From positions 1 to 28,161 of IMG/VR virus record IMGVR_UViG_3300028030_000047: a DNA stretch of 28,161 nt; one strand, given 5' to 3'. Positions 1 to 6,274 of the stretch are shown here, in pieces (positions within the stretch are counted from its first letter, which is position 1; each line of letters opens with the position of its first letter). The stretch is from a virus. The position numbers and the translations under genes were made by a program. The notes beneath the pieces were generated by a model. The model did no database searches and had not been told where the DNA came from. It was given only the letters and a program-made list of their open reading frames with translations.

Positions 1-96
1 AAGCTTGTGAAACTTTGCTATATGCACAGCAGAGTTTCTTATGGCTGCGTTTAGTTTGTCCATCTGTCTTGCACTTATAGTTGTGTTTACTCTTTG
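1..96. repeat. Terminal inverted repeat, left arm
   Basis: Bases 1-96 match the reverse complement of 28066-28161 at 94 of 96 positions, with differences at bases 1 and 33. Identity stops abruptly at base 96. Both copies encode the same part of two antirepressor genes, ending in the residues AVHIAKFHKL. Both reading frames are still open at the window edges, so this looks like an assembly break inside a repeat rather than a true molecular end. Confidence 0.9.
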
Positions 97-564
97 CTGT
101 GCCTGAACAAATTGCGTAGTTTGAGCACTTTTCATATCTGTTACAAGAGTAGTCAGCATCTTCATAGACTCAATCATCATCTCGTTTTGTTTTTGCTGTG
201 CATTCATAAATTCCACAAACATTGCACCTGTACCACCACCTTGCAACATCTCTTTTTCAACTGCAATGAAATAACTTCTTACTTCTTTACCCTTTGGAGT
301 ACGTGAAGCCATTGAGATGTGCTTTGCTGCATCAGTTGTTATGATGTAGTCAATACGATTTTGACCAGTTCTTGAAAGCTCCCCTTTTTGGGCGAGCTTA
401 ATAAAATCAACATTTTCATCAAGACCTAAAGTATTGATTTGATTTTTTATCCAACTTGAAAAGTCTTTTTTAATTTCCAATGTTTTATGTAGCTCTCTTG
501 CATCTACTGCGTTTAACTCTTGAGCACCTATAACTCTCTTTTCTATCTTAATCAACTCTTTCAT
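1..564 (-). CDS. AntA/AntB-type antirepressor 1 (3' end cut off by window edge)
   Basis: The minus-strand frame opens with ATG at 564 and stays open for 188 codons to base 1, so the C-terminus is missing. A good ribosome site (AAAAAGGAGA) lies just upstream of the start. The N-terminal half (about residues 10-110) resembles AntA/AntB antirepressor domains: NAVDARELHKTLEIKKDFSSWI, DYIITTDAAKHISMAS and KGKEVRSYFIAVEK segments are typical. The C-terminal part is a helical QNEMM-rich linker followed by a segment shared almost exactly with the gene at 27586. Antirepressors of this type inactivate phage repressors and trigger lytic growth; that role here is inferred from the family and from the S24 repressor at 2665. 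It is divergent from the HTH gene at 722 and shares a control region with it. Confidence 0.85.
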   Translation of the reverse strand, partial: MKELIKIEKRVIGAQELNAVDARELHKTLEIKKDFSSWIKNQINTLGLDENVDFIKLAQKGELSRTGQNRIDYIITTDAAKHISMASRTPKGKEVRSYFIAVEKEMLQGGGTGAMFVEFMNAQQKQNEMMIESMKMLTTLVTDMKSAQTTQFVQAQQRVNTTISARQMDKLNAAIRNSAVHIAKFHKL

Positions 565-589
565 GAGTTCTCCTTTTTGTTTAGTAAGT

Positions 590-606
590 GTTTCTTATTC
601 GAAACC
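590..606. promoter_or_regulatory. Operator-like site O1 (GTTTCTTATTCGAAACC)
   Basis: This 17-bp sequence occurs twice, identically, in the 157-bp gap between antirepressor 1 and the HTH gene at 722 (590-606 and 656-672). It is an imperfect dyad with GTTTC and GAAAC arms. An inverted half copy (ATAAGAAAC, 627-635) lies between the two full copies, next to a further TTATGC/GCATAA dyad (609-630). This copy sits 26 bp upstream of the antirepressor 1 start, where a bound protein would block that gene. The HTH protein at 722 or the S24 repressor are the obvious candidates to bind it. Confidence 0.6.
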
Positions 607-655
607 TCTTATGCTGAAAGTATGGCATAAGAAACCTTAAAGTAACTTTTAATAA

Positions 656-672
656 GTTTCTTATTCGAAACC
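656..672. promoter_or_regulatory. Operator-like site O2 (second identical copy)
   Basis: This is an exact copy of the 17 bp at 590-606, offset by 66 bp in the same orientation. It lies about 15 bp upstream of the -35-like hexamer of the rightward promoter for the HTH gene at 722. That position would suit activation or cooperative looping with O1 as well as repression. Confidence 0.6.
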
Positions 673-686
673 AATAAGTAGCAAAA

Positions 687-715
687 GAACTCTATAAGAA
701 AACTTTTAATACAAT
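687..715 (+). promoter_or_regulatory. Candidate promoter of the HTH gene at 722
   Basis: A TACAAT -10 box at 710-715 lies 17 bp after GAACTC (687-692). Transcription would begin near 721-722, on or next to the ATG at 722, and there is no ribosome site upstream of that ATG. A leaderless message is therefore likely if this promoter is the real one. Confidence 0.4.
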
Positions 716-721
716 AAACTT

Positions 722-928
722 ATGAAAGAAATACAATATAAAGATATAGCTGAATATACAGGCAAAAGTATCAACACAATAAAAGGGTGGAAGGTAAAGT
801 TTCCTGCACTATTAGAACTTGTGAAGCTCGGAGCGTTCTGCAAAAAAAATAACATTACGATGGAGATGATAAAAAGCTGCATCGAGATCAAAAAGATGGC
901 TACACAACAAGAGGAGACGAACAAATGA
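722..928 (+). CDS. Small helix-turn-helix DNA-binding protein
   Basis: This 68-residue protein has a compact HTH in its N-terminal half: YKDIAEYTGKSINTIKGWK gives two short helices with a polar recognition helix (SINTIKGWK). An FPALLELVKLGAF helix follows, then a charged tail. The layout resembles small regulators found beside mobile-element and phage genes in Campylobacterota; I do not know a named family. It is divergent from antirepressor 1 across the repeated operators at 590-672, so it is a natural candidate to bind them, perhaps in a Cro-like role. Its stop overlaps the next start (ATGA at 925), so the two genes are translationally coupled. No Shine-Dalgarno sequence precedes the ATG. 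Confidence 0.75.
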   Translation: MKEIQYKDIAEYTGKSINTIKGWKVKFPALLELVKLGAFCKKNNITMEMIKSCIEIKKMATQQEETNK

Positions 929-1293
929 TAAAAAATATACTTCTAGCAGCACTCATCAGTGCCTCTGCACTTAATGCTGCTGAAACAAAGCCACAATGCG
1001 CAAGACCTCTCAAACCTACATCGTTCGATGATAACAGAGCTATTCAAAACTACAATGATGATGTACACAGATACCAAGCCTGTATGAATGACTTCATACG
1101 AGAACACAAGGCTATTATTGACCGTGAGAGAAGAATAGTTAATGATGCAGTCAATGAATGGAACAACTTTGCCTCTGGCACATCTTCACACAACAAACGC
1201 AGCTCTGTATCAGCTCATACAGGCTCAACAGACGGACACCACACAGTTGACAATTCAGACCCTACAATGTTCTACAAAAACCTCAAGTTCTAA
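925..1293 (+). CDS. Small exported (periplasmic) protein
   Basis: The 122-residue product begins with a clear Sec signal peptide (MIKNILLAALISASALNAA, cleavage probably after residue 19). The mature part has two cysteines, C25 and C53, flanking a PLKPTSFDD segment and a helical region; they could form one disulphide in the periplasm. The C-terminus is Ser/His/Thr-rich and looks disordered. The pattern Cys-x-Arg-Pro-x-x-Pro, then Tyr-x-x-Cys, recalls small periplasmic proteins of unknown function seen in other proteobacteria; that is only a resemblance. The ribosome site GAGGAGA lies inside the upstream gene. Production from a lysogeny-region operon suggests a role in the lysogen's envelope, which is inference. 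Confidence 0.7.
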   Translation: MIKNILLAALISASALNAAETKPQCARPLKPTSFDDNRAIQNYNDDVHRYQACMNDFIREHKAIIDRERRIVNDAVNEWNNFASGTSSHNKRSSVSAHTGSTDGHHTVDNSDPTMFYKNLKF

Positions 1294-1312
1294 ACACAAA
1301 ATCTCTAAAAAG

Positions 1313-1363
1313 CTTCAAGTAGTACTAATGTACCTCTTGAAGTATAAAAAGCCCTTGTAGGGC
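1313..1363. terminator. Hairpin pair after the exported-protein gene; leftward terminator
   Basis: CTTCAAG (1313-1319) pairs with CTTGAAG (1336-1342), with inner GTAC/GTAC arms. A second hairpin, GCCCT-TGT-AGGGC, spans 1351-1363. On the minus strand this second stem is followed directly by five T (bases 1350-1346), the form of an intrinsic terminator for leftward transcription. For rightward transcription from 722-1293 no U-run follows either stem, so termination in that direction is uncertain. Confidence 0.5.
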
Positions 1364-1805
1364 ATTATACACGCCTCTTTTTCCATCAAAAAGCCCTAAA
1401 ACATCCACTTTCCAACAAACCACCGCACGTCTGCACACCTCCAACACCACCACAAAAATCGCCGCCTTTTGATTTTTTTTTGGCTTATTTTCGTATGTTC
1501 CGATTTTTCAAGAAATGTCAAAATATTTTTTGAGATGCTAATATACAAAATTATTGAATTGGATGCCAAAGGTATTGAATTGCCGTAAAAATGCTCATTT
1601 TTACGAAGGAAGTGGGGAGTGAGATGCGGGGGTGGATATTTTTTCGGAAGTTTCGGGTTTCGGAGTGGGCTGAAATGTTGTGAATTTGTGGAAAAGTTGT
1701 GATGATCTCTTTGAAAATCTTGCAAAAGTGCGTGATTTTAGCCTGAACCTTAATCGGTTTTAGGGCTTTTTTCCTGCACTTGGCTGTGTTTGACTTCTTT
1801 TTAGA
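1364..1805. other. Non-coding segment bounded by a 15-bp perfect inverted repeat
   Basis: AAAAAGCCCTAAAAC at 1388-1402 is matched exactly in reverse complement at 1757-1771. Between the arms are a perfect 9-bp hairpin (CGTAAAAAT, loop GCTC, 1584-1605) and two TATTGAATTG direct repeats at 1552 and 1573, 21 bp apart. The only sizeable frame here (minus strand, 1725-1396) has no recognisable domain, a Trp/Cys/Arg cluster unlike the neighbouring proteins and no clear ribosome site, so I treat the segment as non-coding. Confidence 0.45.
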
Positions 1806-2081
1806 TGACTTTTTTATACTTTTGTTGGTACTAATTTTATGACAAGATGGTGCAAATAAGAGATTATTTTTGCTTCAATGTGAGGAGCAAGTGCGTGAAC
1901 CTACCAAGAAATGTATCGTTTTTCCGGTGCAGGGAAGACGATAGTCATGTTCTTACAGGCATAAGCAGAGTGTGTAAACCTTTTTCCTGATGTCGGGAAG
2001 ATGGTACGAGTGAAGTGGTGTAGCCTTGAAAATGTGTGGAATTTGTCATAAATATATTATTTTATTTATTTTAATATATTT
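1806..2081 (+). ncRNA. Candidate structured RNA gene with its promoter
   Basis: TGACTT (1806-1811) and TACTAA (1829-1834) are 17 bp apart, the same geometry as the late promoters elsewhere in the window. Downstream are two similar hairpin-forming segments: TTTTTCC...GGGAAGA around 1920 and again around 1980, each preceded by a GTGaAACCT-like block. An AT-only stem (AAATATATTA at 2050-2059, TAATATATTT at 2072-2081) followed by T-rich sequence could end the transcript, giving an RNA of roughly 240 nt. It matches no RNA family that I recognise, and no plausible protein is encoded. Confidence 0.25.
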
Positions 2082-2215
2082 TTATAGCCCTATTTTTAGG
2101 ACTTTGGTGCATCTGTTTAAGTTTCAGAGCCTTATTCGCTACTTTTTGGCTTAAGGTTTGGCAGATAAATGTGAGTGAGTTGATGTGCTGGCTCTCATGC
2201 AATGATGCGTGTTGT

Positions 2216-2320
2216 GGTGTGTTATACCTGTATTGTTGTGTAACTGCTGATATGTTAGAGAGATAATGTCTGCGCTGTGATGTGTACCGCCTGCATTGTT
2301 GTGCTACTTTGCGATATGTC
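2216..2320. repeat. Degenerate tandem repeat, two copies
   Basis: The segments 2216-2256 and 2279-2320 are imperfect copies sharing ATTGTTGTG and GATATGT blocks. They fall in one minus-strand frame (2328-2071, 85 codons) where the copies read as VAQQCRRYTSQ and AVTQQYRYNTPQ. That frame has no visible ribosome site or known domain. It may be a small repetitive protein or simply repetitive DNA. Confidence 0.45.
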
Positions 2321-2408
2321 GGCGACATTGATGTCGTCTAGTCGGGGAGATAAGCTACTGCCGTGCCGTGCTGCCATCTTTTTTTGGTTTTTGGTTTTGG
2401 TGGAATGA

Positions 2409-2452
2409 GGGGGGGGGGTGTTCCCCAAGTAGTCGCTCTGTCTGAGCTACTT
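2409..2452. other. G10 homopolymer and adjoining hairpin
   Basis: Ten consecutive G occupy 2409-2418. They are followed by TTCCCC, which can pair back on the G run. A separate stem AAGTAG (2427-2432) / CTACTT (2447-2452) follows. No gene crosses the G tract. Such tracts are slippery in Campylobacterota, but nothing here shows that this one varies. Confidence 0.5.
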
Positions 2453-2539
2453 ATGAGAGAATTGCCCTATGACTGTATGAATTTTACTTCATTTTCCCTA
2501 GTGAAAAAGGCTTAAAAAATTTTCAAATGGCGGCGAACT

Positions 2540-2660
2540 TTATACACTTTTAGGTAGTAACATTTCTTTACGGCAGTAGTAACGTTTCTTTACGAGGGGT
2601 AGTAACGTTTCTTTACACAATAATAATACCAATACATAACTATAATAAAAAAAAAGAGAA
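2540..2660. other. Candidate iteron-type replication origin
   Basis: A DnaA-box-like 9-mer (TTATACACT, 2540-2548, one mismatch to TTATNCACA) is followed by three direct repeats at 2554, 2576 and 2599 and then by a very AT-rich stretch (2617-2656). This order, box, repeats at about two helical turns, AT-rich zone, is that of iteron origins. No Rep-type initiator of a known plasmid family is seen; the wHTH/DnaT-like protein at 3652 is the best candidate initiator. The alternative is a repressor operator cluster, but the repeats lie 3' of the repressor gene rather than at its promoter. Confidence 0.4.
2554..2616. repeat. Three iteron-like direct repeats
   Basis: The repeats are GTAGTAACATTTCTTTACG (2554-2572), GTAGTAACGTTTCTTTACG (2576-2594) and GTAGTAACGTTTCTTTAC (2599-2616). 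They differ at one internal base and start 22 and 23 bp apart, so they lie on the same face of the helix. I saw no further copies elsewhere in the window. Confidence 0.8.
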
Positions 2661-2664
2661 TTGC

Positions 2665-3339
2665 TTATAATTTCTTAATTTGCATATCTGCAATCACTTT
2701 CCCAATAATCCTAAAATCTTCACAATCTGCCATAATATCAGGATAGATGTCATTGTCTGATTTTAAGAGTATCTCTTTTGTTTTGTGCTGTTTAAATATT
2801 CTCTTTACATAGACCTCTTCACAGAGATAGACTACATAGATCTTCCCGTCTATAACATCAGTACTATTTTTATCTATGAAAATTACATCCTCGTCGTTGA
2901 TGGTTGGCTGCATAGAGTTACCTGTTACACGTATGGCTTCTATGCTGTCAGAGAGTGTCGGGAGCATATCTTTTGAGATGGTTATATTTGTAGGAGTACA
3001 GTCTCCATTTTCACATCCATGTCCTGCTGATGCTTGTATATCTTTGTAAAACGGAATAGATATACTGTTGTCAAGCAGTGCAGCAGTTTGAGTGATGTCA
3101 TCAAGAAGCAGATCACTTTCAGAGCGTATCATCTCCCCTACTCCATCTTCGAGCCACTCTTTAGATACCTTAAAATGTTTGGCAAGTTTGAGAGAGTCTT
3201 TTGGTTTGATGTTCTTTGTATTACCCTGTTCCCATGCCTTTACCTTGCCGTCAGAGCATCCAAGTACATCTGCTAATTGCTCCTGCGTTACTCCAAACTT
3301 TTTGCGAAGAAGTTTTATTCTATCTGCTAAATTTTCCAT
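2665..3339 (-). CDS. CI/LexA-like phage repressor (HTH plus S24 peptidase)
   Basis: The 224-residue protein has an N-terminal XRE-type HTH (about residues 5-65: TQEQLADVLGCSDGKVKAWEQ) and a C-terminal LexA-like autoprotease fold. The cleavage site is probably Ala105-Gly106 (QASAGHG). The catalytic serine is S142 in GNSMQPTI and the lysine is K179 in VYVKRI. Family members hold lytic promoters off in the lysogen and self-cleave on RecA activation or respond to antirepressors; both apply by inference. It is transcribed leftward and faces the plus-strand replication operon across 3340-3464. The two antirepressor genes at the window ends are its likely antagonists. Confidence 0.92.
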   Translation of the reverse strand: MENLADRIKLLRKKFGVTQEQLADVLGCSDGKVKAWEQGNTKNIKPKDSLKLAKHFKVSKEWLEDGVGEMIRSESDLLLDDITQTAALLDNSISIPFYKDIQASAGHGCENGDCTPTNITISKDMLPTLSDSIEAIRVTGNSMQPTINDEDVIFIDKNSTDVIDGKIYVVYLCEEVYVKRIFKQHKTKEILLKSDNDIYPDIMADCEDFRIIGKVIADMQIKKL

Positions 3340-3464
3340 AACATACCCTTTTTTATATCCAATTAAGTATAAAAACTATAAACTTACGGATATTATTAGT
3401 TATTTTGTATATTTTATTATATCAAATTAATACTAATTAGACTTGAAACAGGGGAGAACAGAGC
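3340..3464. promoter_or_regulatory. Divergent repressor/early-operon control region
   Basis: This 125-bp AT-rich gap lies between the starts of the minus-strand repressor and the plus-strand HTH gene. It contains TAAGT/ACTTA arms (about 3365-3386), and TATTAGTTATT and TACTAATTAG blocks that look like related half-sites, but I cannot define a clean operator. A strong ribosome site (AGGGGAG) precedes the plus-strand start at 3465. By position it should hold the repressor promoter and the main lytic promoter. Confidence 0.5.
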
Positions 3465-3662
3465 ATGCCAGAGAACATTTTTACCATCAAAGAGGCAGCG
3501 GCTCTTTTGAAAGTACCAGATAAAACAGTTGAAAATATCATAAGAGAGAAAAAACTTAGCCATTTTAAGATTAAGGGTAAAACTAGAATAAGTGACTCTC
3601 AAATACAAGAGTATCTCAAAAGTGTTGCAGTTGTGCGTGAGGATGCAAGTCGTGACATATAA
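3465..3662 (+). CDS. Excisionase/MerR-like small HTH protein
   Basis: The 65-residue product is a single winged-HTH of the helix_turn_helix_17 (excisionase-like) type: FTIKEAAALLKVPDKTVENIIREKKLSHFKIKGKTRIS, then a short helix with DSQIQEYLKS. AGGGGAG lies 10 bases before the ATG. It is first in the rightward operon, directly under the repressor-facing promoter region. With no integrase in the window, an excision role is doubtful; regulation or origin binding is more likely. Its 3' end overlaps the next gene by 11 bases. Confidence 0.75.
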   Translation: MPENIFTIKEAAALLKVPDKTVENIIREKKLSHFKIKGKTRISDSQIQEYLKSVAVVREDASRDI

Positions 3663-4272
3663 TATAAATATAAACCAAATTAAGGCTATTGAGTGGAAAC
3701 TCTCAATTAAAGCAGCTCTAACAATGAGTAAACTATCAGACCTATCCTCATGGGCTGAAGCCGTTTTTCTTGATGGAAAAACATATCATATCCTCTACCG
3801 CTCAAAACTCCTCGAAGAACTCCCTATACTTGGAAAAAGTCTTCCTACAGTATCAAAAGCCCTCACAGAACTCGAAGAGAAAGAGATAATAGAGTCCATA
3901 CACAAAAACACAGCTCCAGCATATAGGCTCACAGACAAAGGCAGGGAGTGGGTAAGTGATACTTCAAAACCAAAAAACGGCGAAAAAAGCAAAAAGTTCT
4001 CATTTCGCTTGAAGCGTGATCTTGAGTATGATGATCTCGATGCACAGTATAAAGAAAATCTAAAAAACGGCGCAATGAAATATATTGAAGAGAGCAACGC
4101 TAAACGCAGTACTTTTGATGATTTTATAAATCATAGAAAATCAAAGGGGATAGCTTACAAGAACTGGGCAAGCGCATTTAAAATGTGGGTGGCAAACTCT
4201 AAAAAATATGAGAAGCTCTCAGACAGAGCGAACCCATCAGATATGAACAACACTGGAAATATGGAGCTTTAG
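3652..4272 (+). CDS. Replisome-organiser-like protein (winged helix plus DnaT-like C-terminus)
   Basis: I chose the GTG at 3652 because GAGGA (3639-3643) is 8 bases upstream; an in-frame ATG at 3643 lies on top of that site. The protein has about 206 residues. The first half is a winged-helix domain of the phage replication protein O or ArsR-like type (SKALTELEEKEIIESIHKNTAPAYRLTDKGREWV is a typical recognition helix and wing). After a charged linker, the segment FDDFINHRKSKGIAYKNWASAFKMWV resembles the DnaT/phage replisome-organiser C-terminal motif. Together with the DnaB-like helicase at 4903 it is probably the origin-recognition or helicase-loading factor. This is a resemblance by eye, not a profile match. 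Confidence 0.6.
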   Translation: MTYNININQIKAIEWKLSIKAALTMSKLSDLSSWAEAVFLDGKTYHILYRSKLLEELPILGKSLPTVSKALTELEEKEIIESIHKNTAPAYRLTDKGREWVSDTSKPKNGEKSKKFSFRLKRDLEYDDLDAQYKENLKNGAMKYIEESNAKRSTFDDFINHRKSKGIAYKNWASAFKMWVANSKKYEKLSDRANPSDMNNTGNMEL

Positions 4273-4713
4273 ATGATACGCATACTTGATGGTTTGGTTT
4301 TACTCAAAGAGGTGGCTGAGATACGCGGCAAAGAGTACAGTGTGGCGCAGATAAAAAAGATACACGCAAACAACATAATCATTGTCCGACACACAGCATA
4401 CATCTACAGAGCTGTTTTGTGCGAAAAAGCACAAAGAGAGGTCACACCTCTTGATGGATATGTGCCTCTTGGCGAACTCGTAGATTATTTGAGTGTGCAA
4501 AAGTCAATATTTCACGAGCGCATAGACTTTATGCAAAAGACAGGCGCACACTTCTTTGACTACAAAATAGTGTGCGGCATGCAGTATGTGAAAATAGACG
4601 ATGAGTTTAGACACCTGCTTGAGAACTACCAGCCATTCTTGGCAAAACTCGGCGATGCAAGCAATGTCGTTGCCTGTAAGCTGCTTGGCGACTTGAAGAT
4701 AGGATTTTACTAA
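4273..4713 (+). CDS. Unknown protein of the replication operon
   Basis: The 146-residue protein is not recognised. It starts immediately after the preceding stop and its own stop overlaps the next ATG (TAATG), so it is tightly coupled. The sequence reads as two small alpha/beta or HTH-like halves: LLKEVAEIRGKEYSVAQIKKIHANN and VPLGELVDYLSVQKSIFHERIDFM. It has no signal peptide or membrane segment and two cysteines. By position it may assist replication initiation or helicase loading. Confidence 0.65.
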   Translation: MIRILDGLVLLKEVAEIRGKEYSVAQIKKIHANNIIIVRHTAYIYRAVLCEKAQREVTPLDGYVPLGELVDYLSVQKSIFHERIDFMQKTGAHFFDYKIVCGMQYVKIDDEFRHLLENYQPFLAKLGDASNVVACKLLGDLKIGFY

Positions 4714-4913
4714 TGGCAAAAAACAGCGAATGGTTAAATACCGATGACTTAGCAGCAGAGTTTGGCATAGCAAAAAGCACACAGGCGAAGTATCGCAGCC
4801 AAAAGAGCATTCCATACTCAAAAGTGGGCGGCTTCATCTACTACAGCAGAGAGCTTATAAACAACTGGCTTATGCAGCATCTCGTAACGACAGGAGCAAA
4901 CAGTGAACAGTAA
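4713..4913 (+). CDS. AlpA/excisionase-like HTH protein
   Basis: The 66-residue product is a second excisionase-type winged HTH: WLNTDDLAAEFGIAKSTQAKYRSQKSIPYSKVGGFIYYSRELINNWL. Its start overlaps the preceding stop and its 3' end overlaps the GTG of the helicase gene by 11 bases. The location inside the replication operon suggests DNA binding linked to replication or packaging. A small terminase subunit is otherwise missing from the window, and a small HTH protein shortly before TerL could fill that role; this is speculation. Confidence 0.7.
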   Translation: MAKNSEWLNTDDLAAEFGIAKSTQAKYRSQKSIPYSKVGGFIYYSRELINNWLMQHLVTTGANSEQ

Positions 4914-6252
4914 TATTTTAAACATAAGAGAGGTGGTACTCTCCACGCTGCTGAGCGCCAACGAGTATGAAAACATTGACATAAACGCAGCGATGCGCAG
5001 CGGCATTAACAGAGACTACTTTGAACTTGAAGAGCATCAGTGTATGTTCGATGTCATAAAAGTTTGCTATGAGGGGAACATCACTTATGATGAGAGCATA
5101 GTTGTAAACTATATGAAAAAAGCAGGCATCAACAGCCCTGAGCAGACAGTGTTGCAGATCATGGCGCAAAAGCAAGTACCTCAAAATACTTTTATGGAGT
5201 ATGTCTCTTTTTTAAAGGAGCAGTATAAGCGAACAATGCTGCTCAAGCTCAATGCAAACATCGCAGAGCTTTTGCGAGATGAAAATGCACAGAGCGATGT
5301 AGTCATGCAAATGATGCAGAACTCATTAGATAACTTTTCATCACTCAATGTGGGAGCATATACAAGAAAACTCAGTGAAGTAAGAGAACTGCGAAAACAA
5401 CAGCCTCCTGCACAGCGTATAAAAACAGGCATACCGTTCATCGACACAGTCCTTACAGACAAAAACGGCGACAAAGGCATACGCAACGAGGGTCTTTTTT
5501 TTATAAGCGGGAAAAAACAGAGCGGAAAGACATTTGTACTGACAAGACTTATAGAGAATGTTTCAAAAGAGCTGCCTGTAATGTTTGGAAGTATGGAGTT
5601 TGGGCAAGATCTCTATGATGAGAACATAGAAGAGCAACAAAAAGAGGGGATATTTGAGGGAAATATAGAGAATATATATACTTTTGATGCGCTCTACGAT
5701 GTGAACCAGATCATAGCGGAGATACGCCTGCAACACAAACTACACGGCATAAAGCTTGTAGCACTTGACTCTATGATGCGTATGACAAACTTAGACCCTG
5801 AACTCAAGACAGATGAGCGAAGAATATCGGAGATGTTCTCAAAACTCGGAAAGCTTTCAAAAGAGATAAAAGTGCCTATTATCGTGGTGGTACAGAGTTC
5901 AAAAGAGGACTTGAAGTCAAGTGTGATTAGCGTTAAAGGGAGCATGAACGCAGACCATGAGGCGTATGTATGGTTTCATCTTGCAAAAACATTTCCAAAA
6001 CAAGTTGATGATGAGACACGTACAGTTATTTGGAACAAAAACAAAGATACACATAAGCATCCTATACAACATCTTATGTTCGTACCGCAGACAAGTGACT
6101 TCTACAGGGTAGAGATGGATGAGAACGGACACGCAGGCGAACCACTCGACAAGTTTAGAAGACCTGCACCAAAGGTAGTGGAGACAGTCTATGAGACAGT
6201 GCCGCAACAAGAGACAAGCGCACATCCAACATACGATATGCCAGAGTTTTAA
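4903..6252 (+). CDS. DnaB-like replicative helicase
   Basis: The 449-residue protein starts at a GTG with AGGAGC 5 bases upstream. Residues 5-75 resemble the DnaB N-terminal domain (VVLSTLLSAN, HQCMFDVIKVCYEG). After a linker the RecA-fold motor carries Walker A G203-KKQSGKT, a Walker B strand LVALDS (285-290) and a motif with Q331 (VVVQSSKED). It is close to the usual DnaB length, but the sequence after the motor is phage-specific, ending in a Pro/Glu-rich tail. It would unwind DNA at the phage fork, loaded by the protein at 3652. No phage DNA polymerase or primase is seen, so replication would rely on host enzymes. Confidence 0.88.
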   Translation: MNSNILNIREVVLSTLLSANEYENIDINAAMRSGINRDYFELEEHQCMFDVIKVCYEGNITYDESIVVNYMKKAGINSPEQTVLQIMAQKQVPQNTFMEYVSFLKEQYKRTMLLKLNANIAELLRDENAQSDVVMQMMQNSLDNFSSLNVGAYTRKLSEVRELRKQQPPAQRIKTGIPFIDTVLTDKNGDKGIRNEGLFFISGKKQSGKTFVLTRLIENVSKELPVMFGSMEFGQDLYDENIEEQQKEGIFEGNIENIYTFDALYDVNQIIAEIRLQHKLHGIKLVALDSMMRMTNLDPELKTDERRISEMFSKLGKLSKEIKVPIIVVVQSSKEDLKSSVISVKGSMNADHEAYVWFHLAKTFPKQVDDETRTVIWNKNKDTHKHPIQHLMFVPQTSDFYRVEMDENGHAGEPLDKFRRPAPKVVETVYETVPQQETSAHPTYDMPEF

Positions 6253-6274
6253 ACAAAAAAAGGAGATTAGGAAA

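Noticed and set aside
1396-1725. Minus-strand frame of 109 codons
   Set aside because: No ribosome site, unusual Trp/Cys/Arg composition and no domain; the segment has hairpin and repeat structure instead.
2540-2660. CRISPR array reading of the repeats at 2554-2616
   Set aside because: Repeats are 18-19 bp with 3-4 bp between them, far too short for spacers, and no cas genes are present.
3465-3662. Excisionase paired with an integrase
   Set aside because: No integrase or recombinase is found in the window, so only an HTH function is supported.
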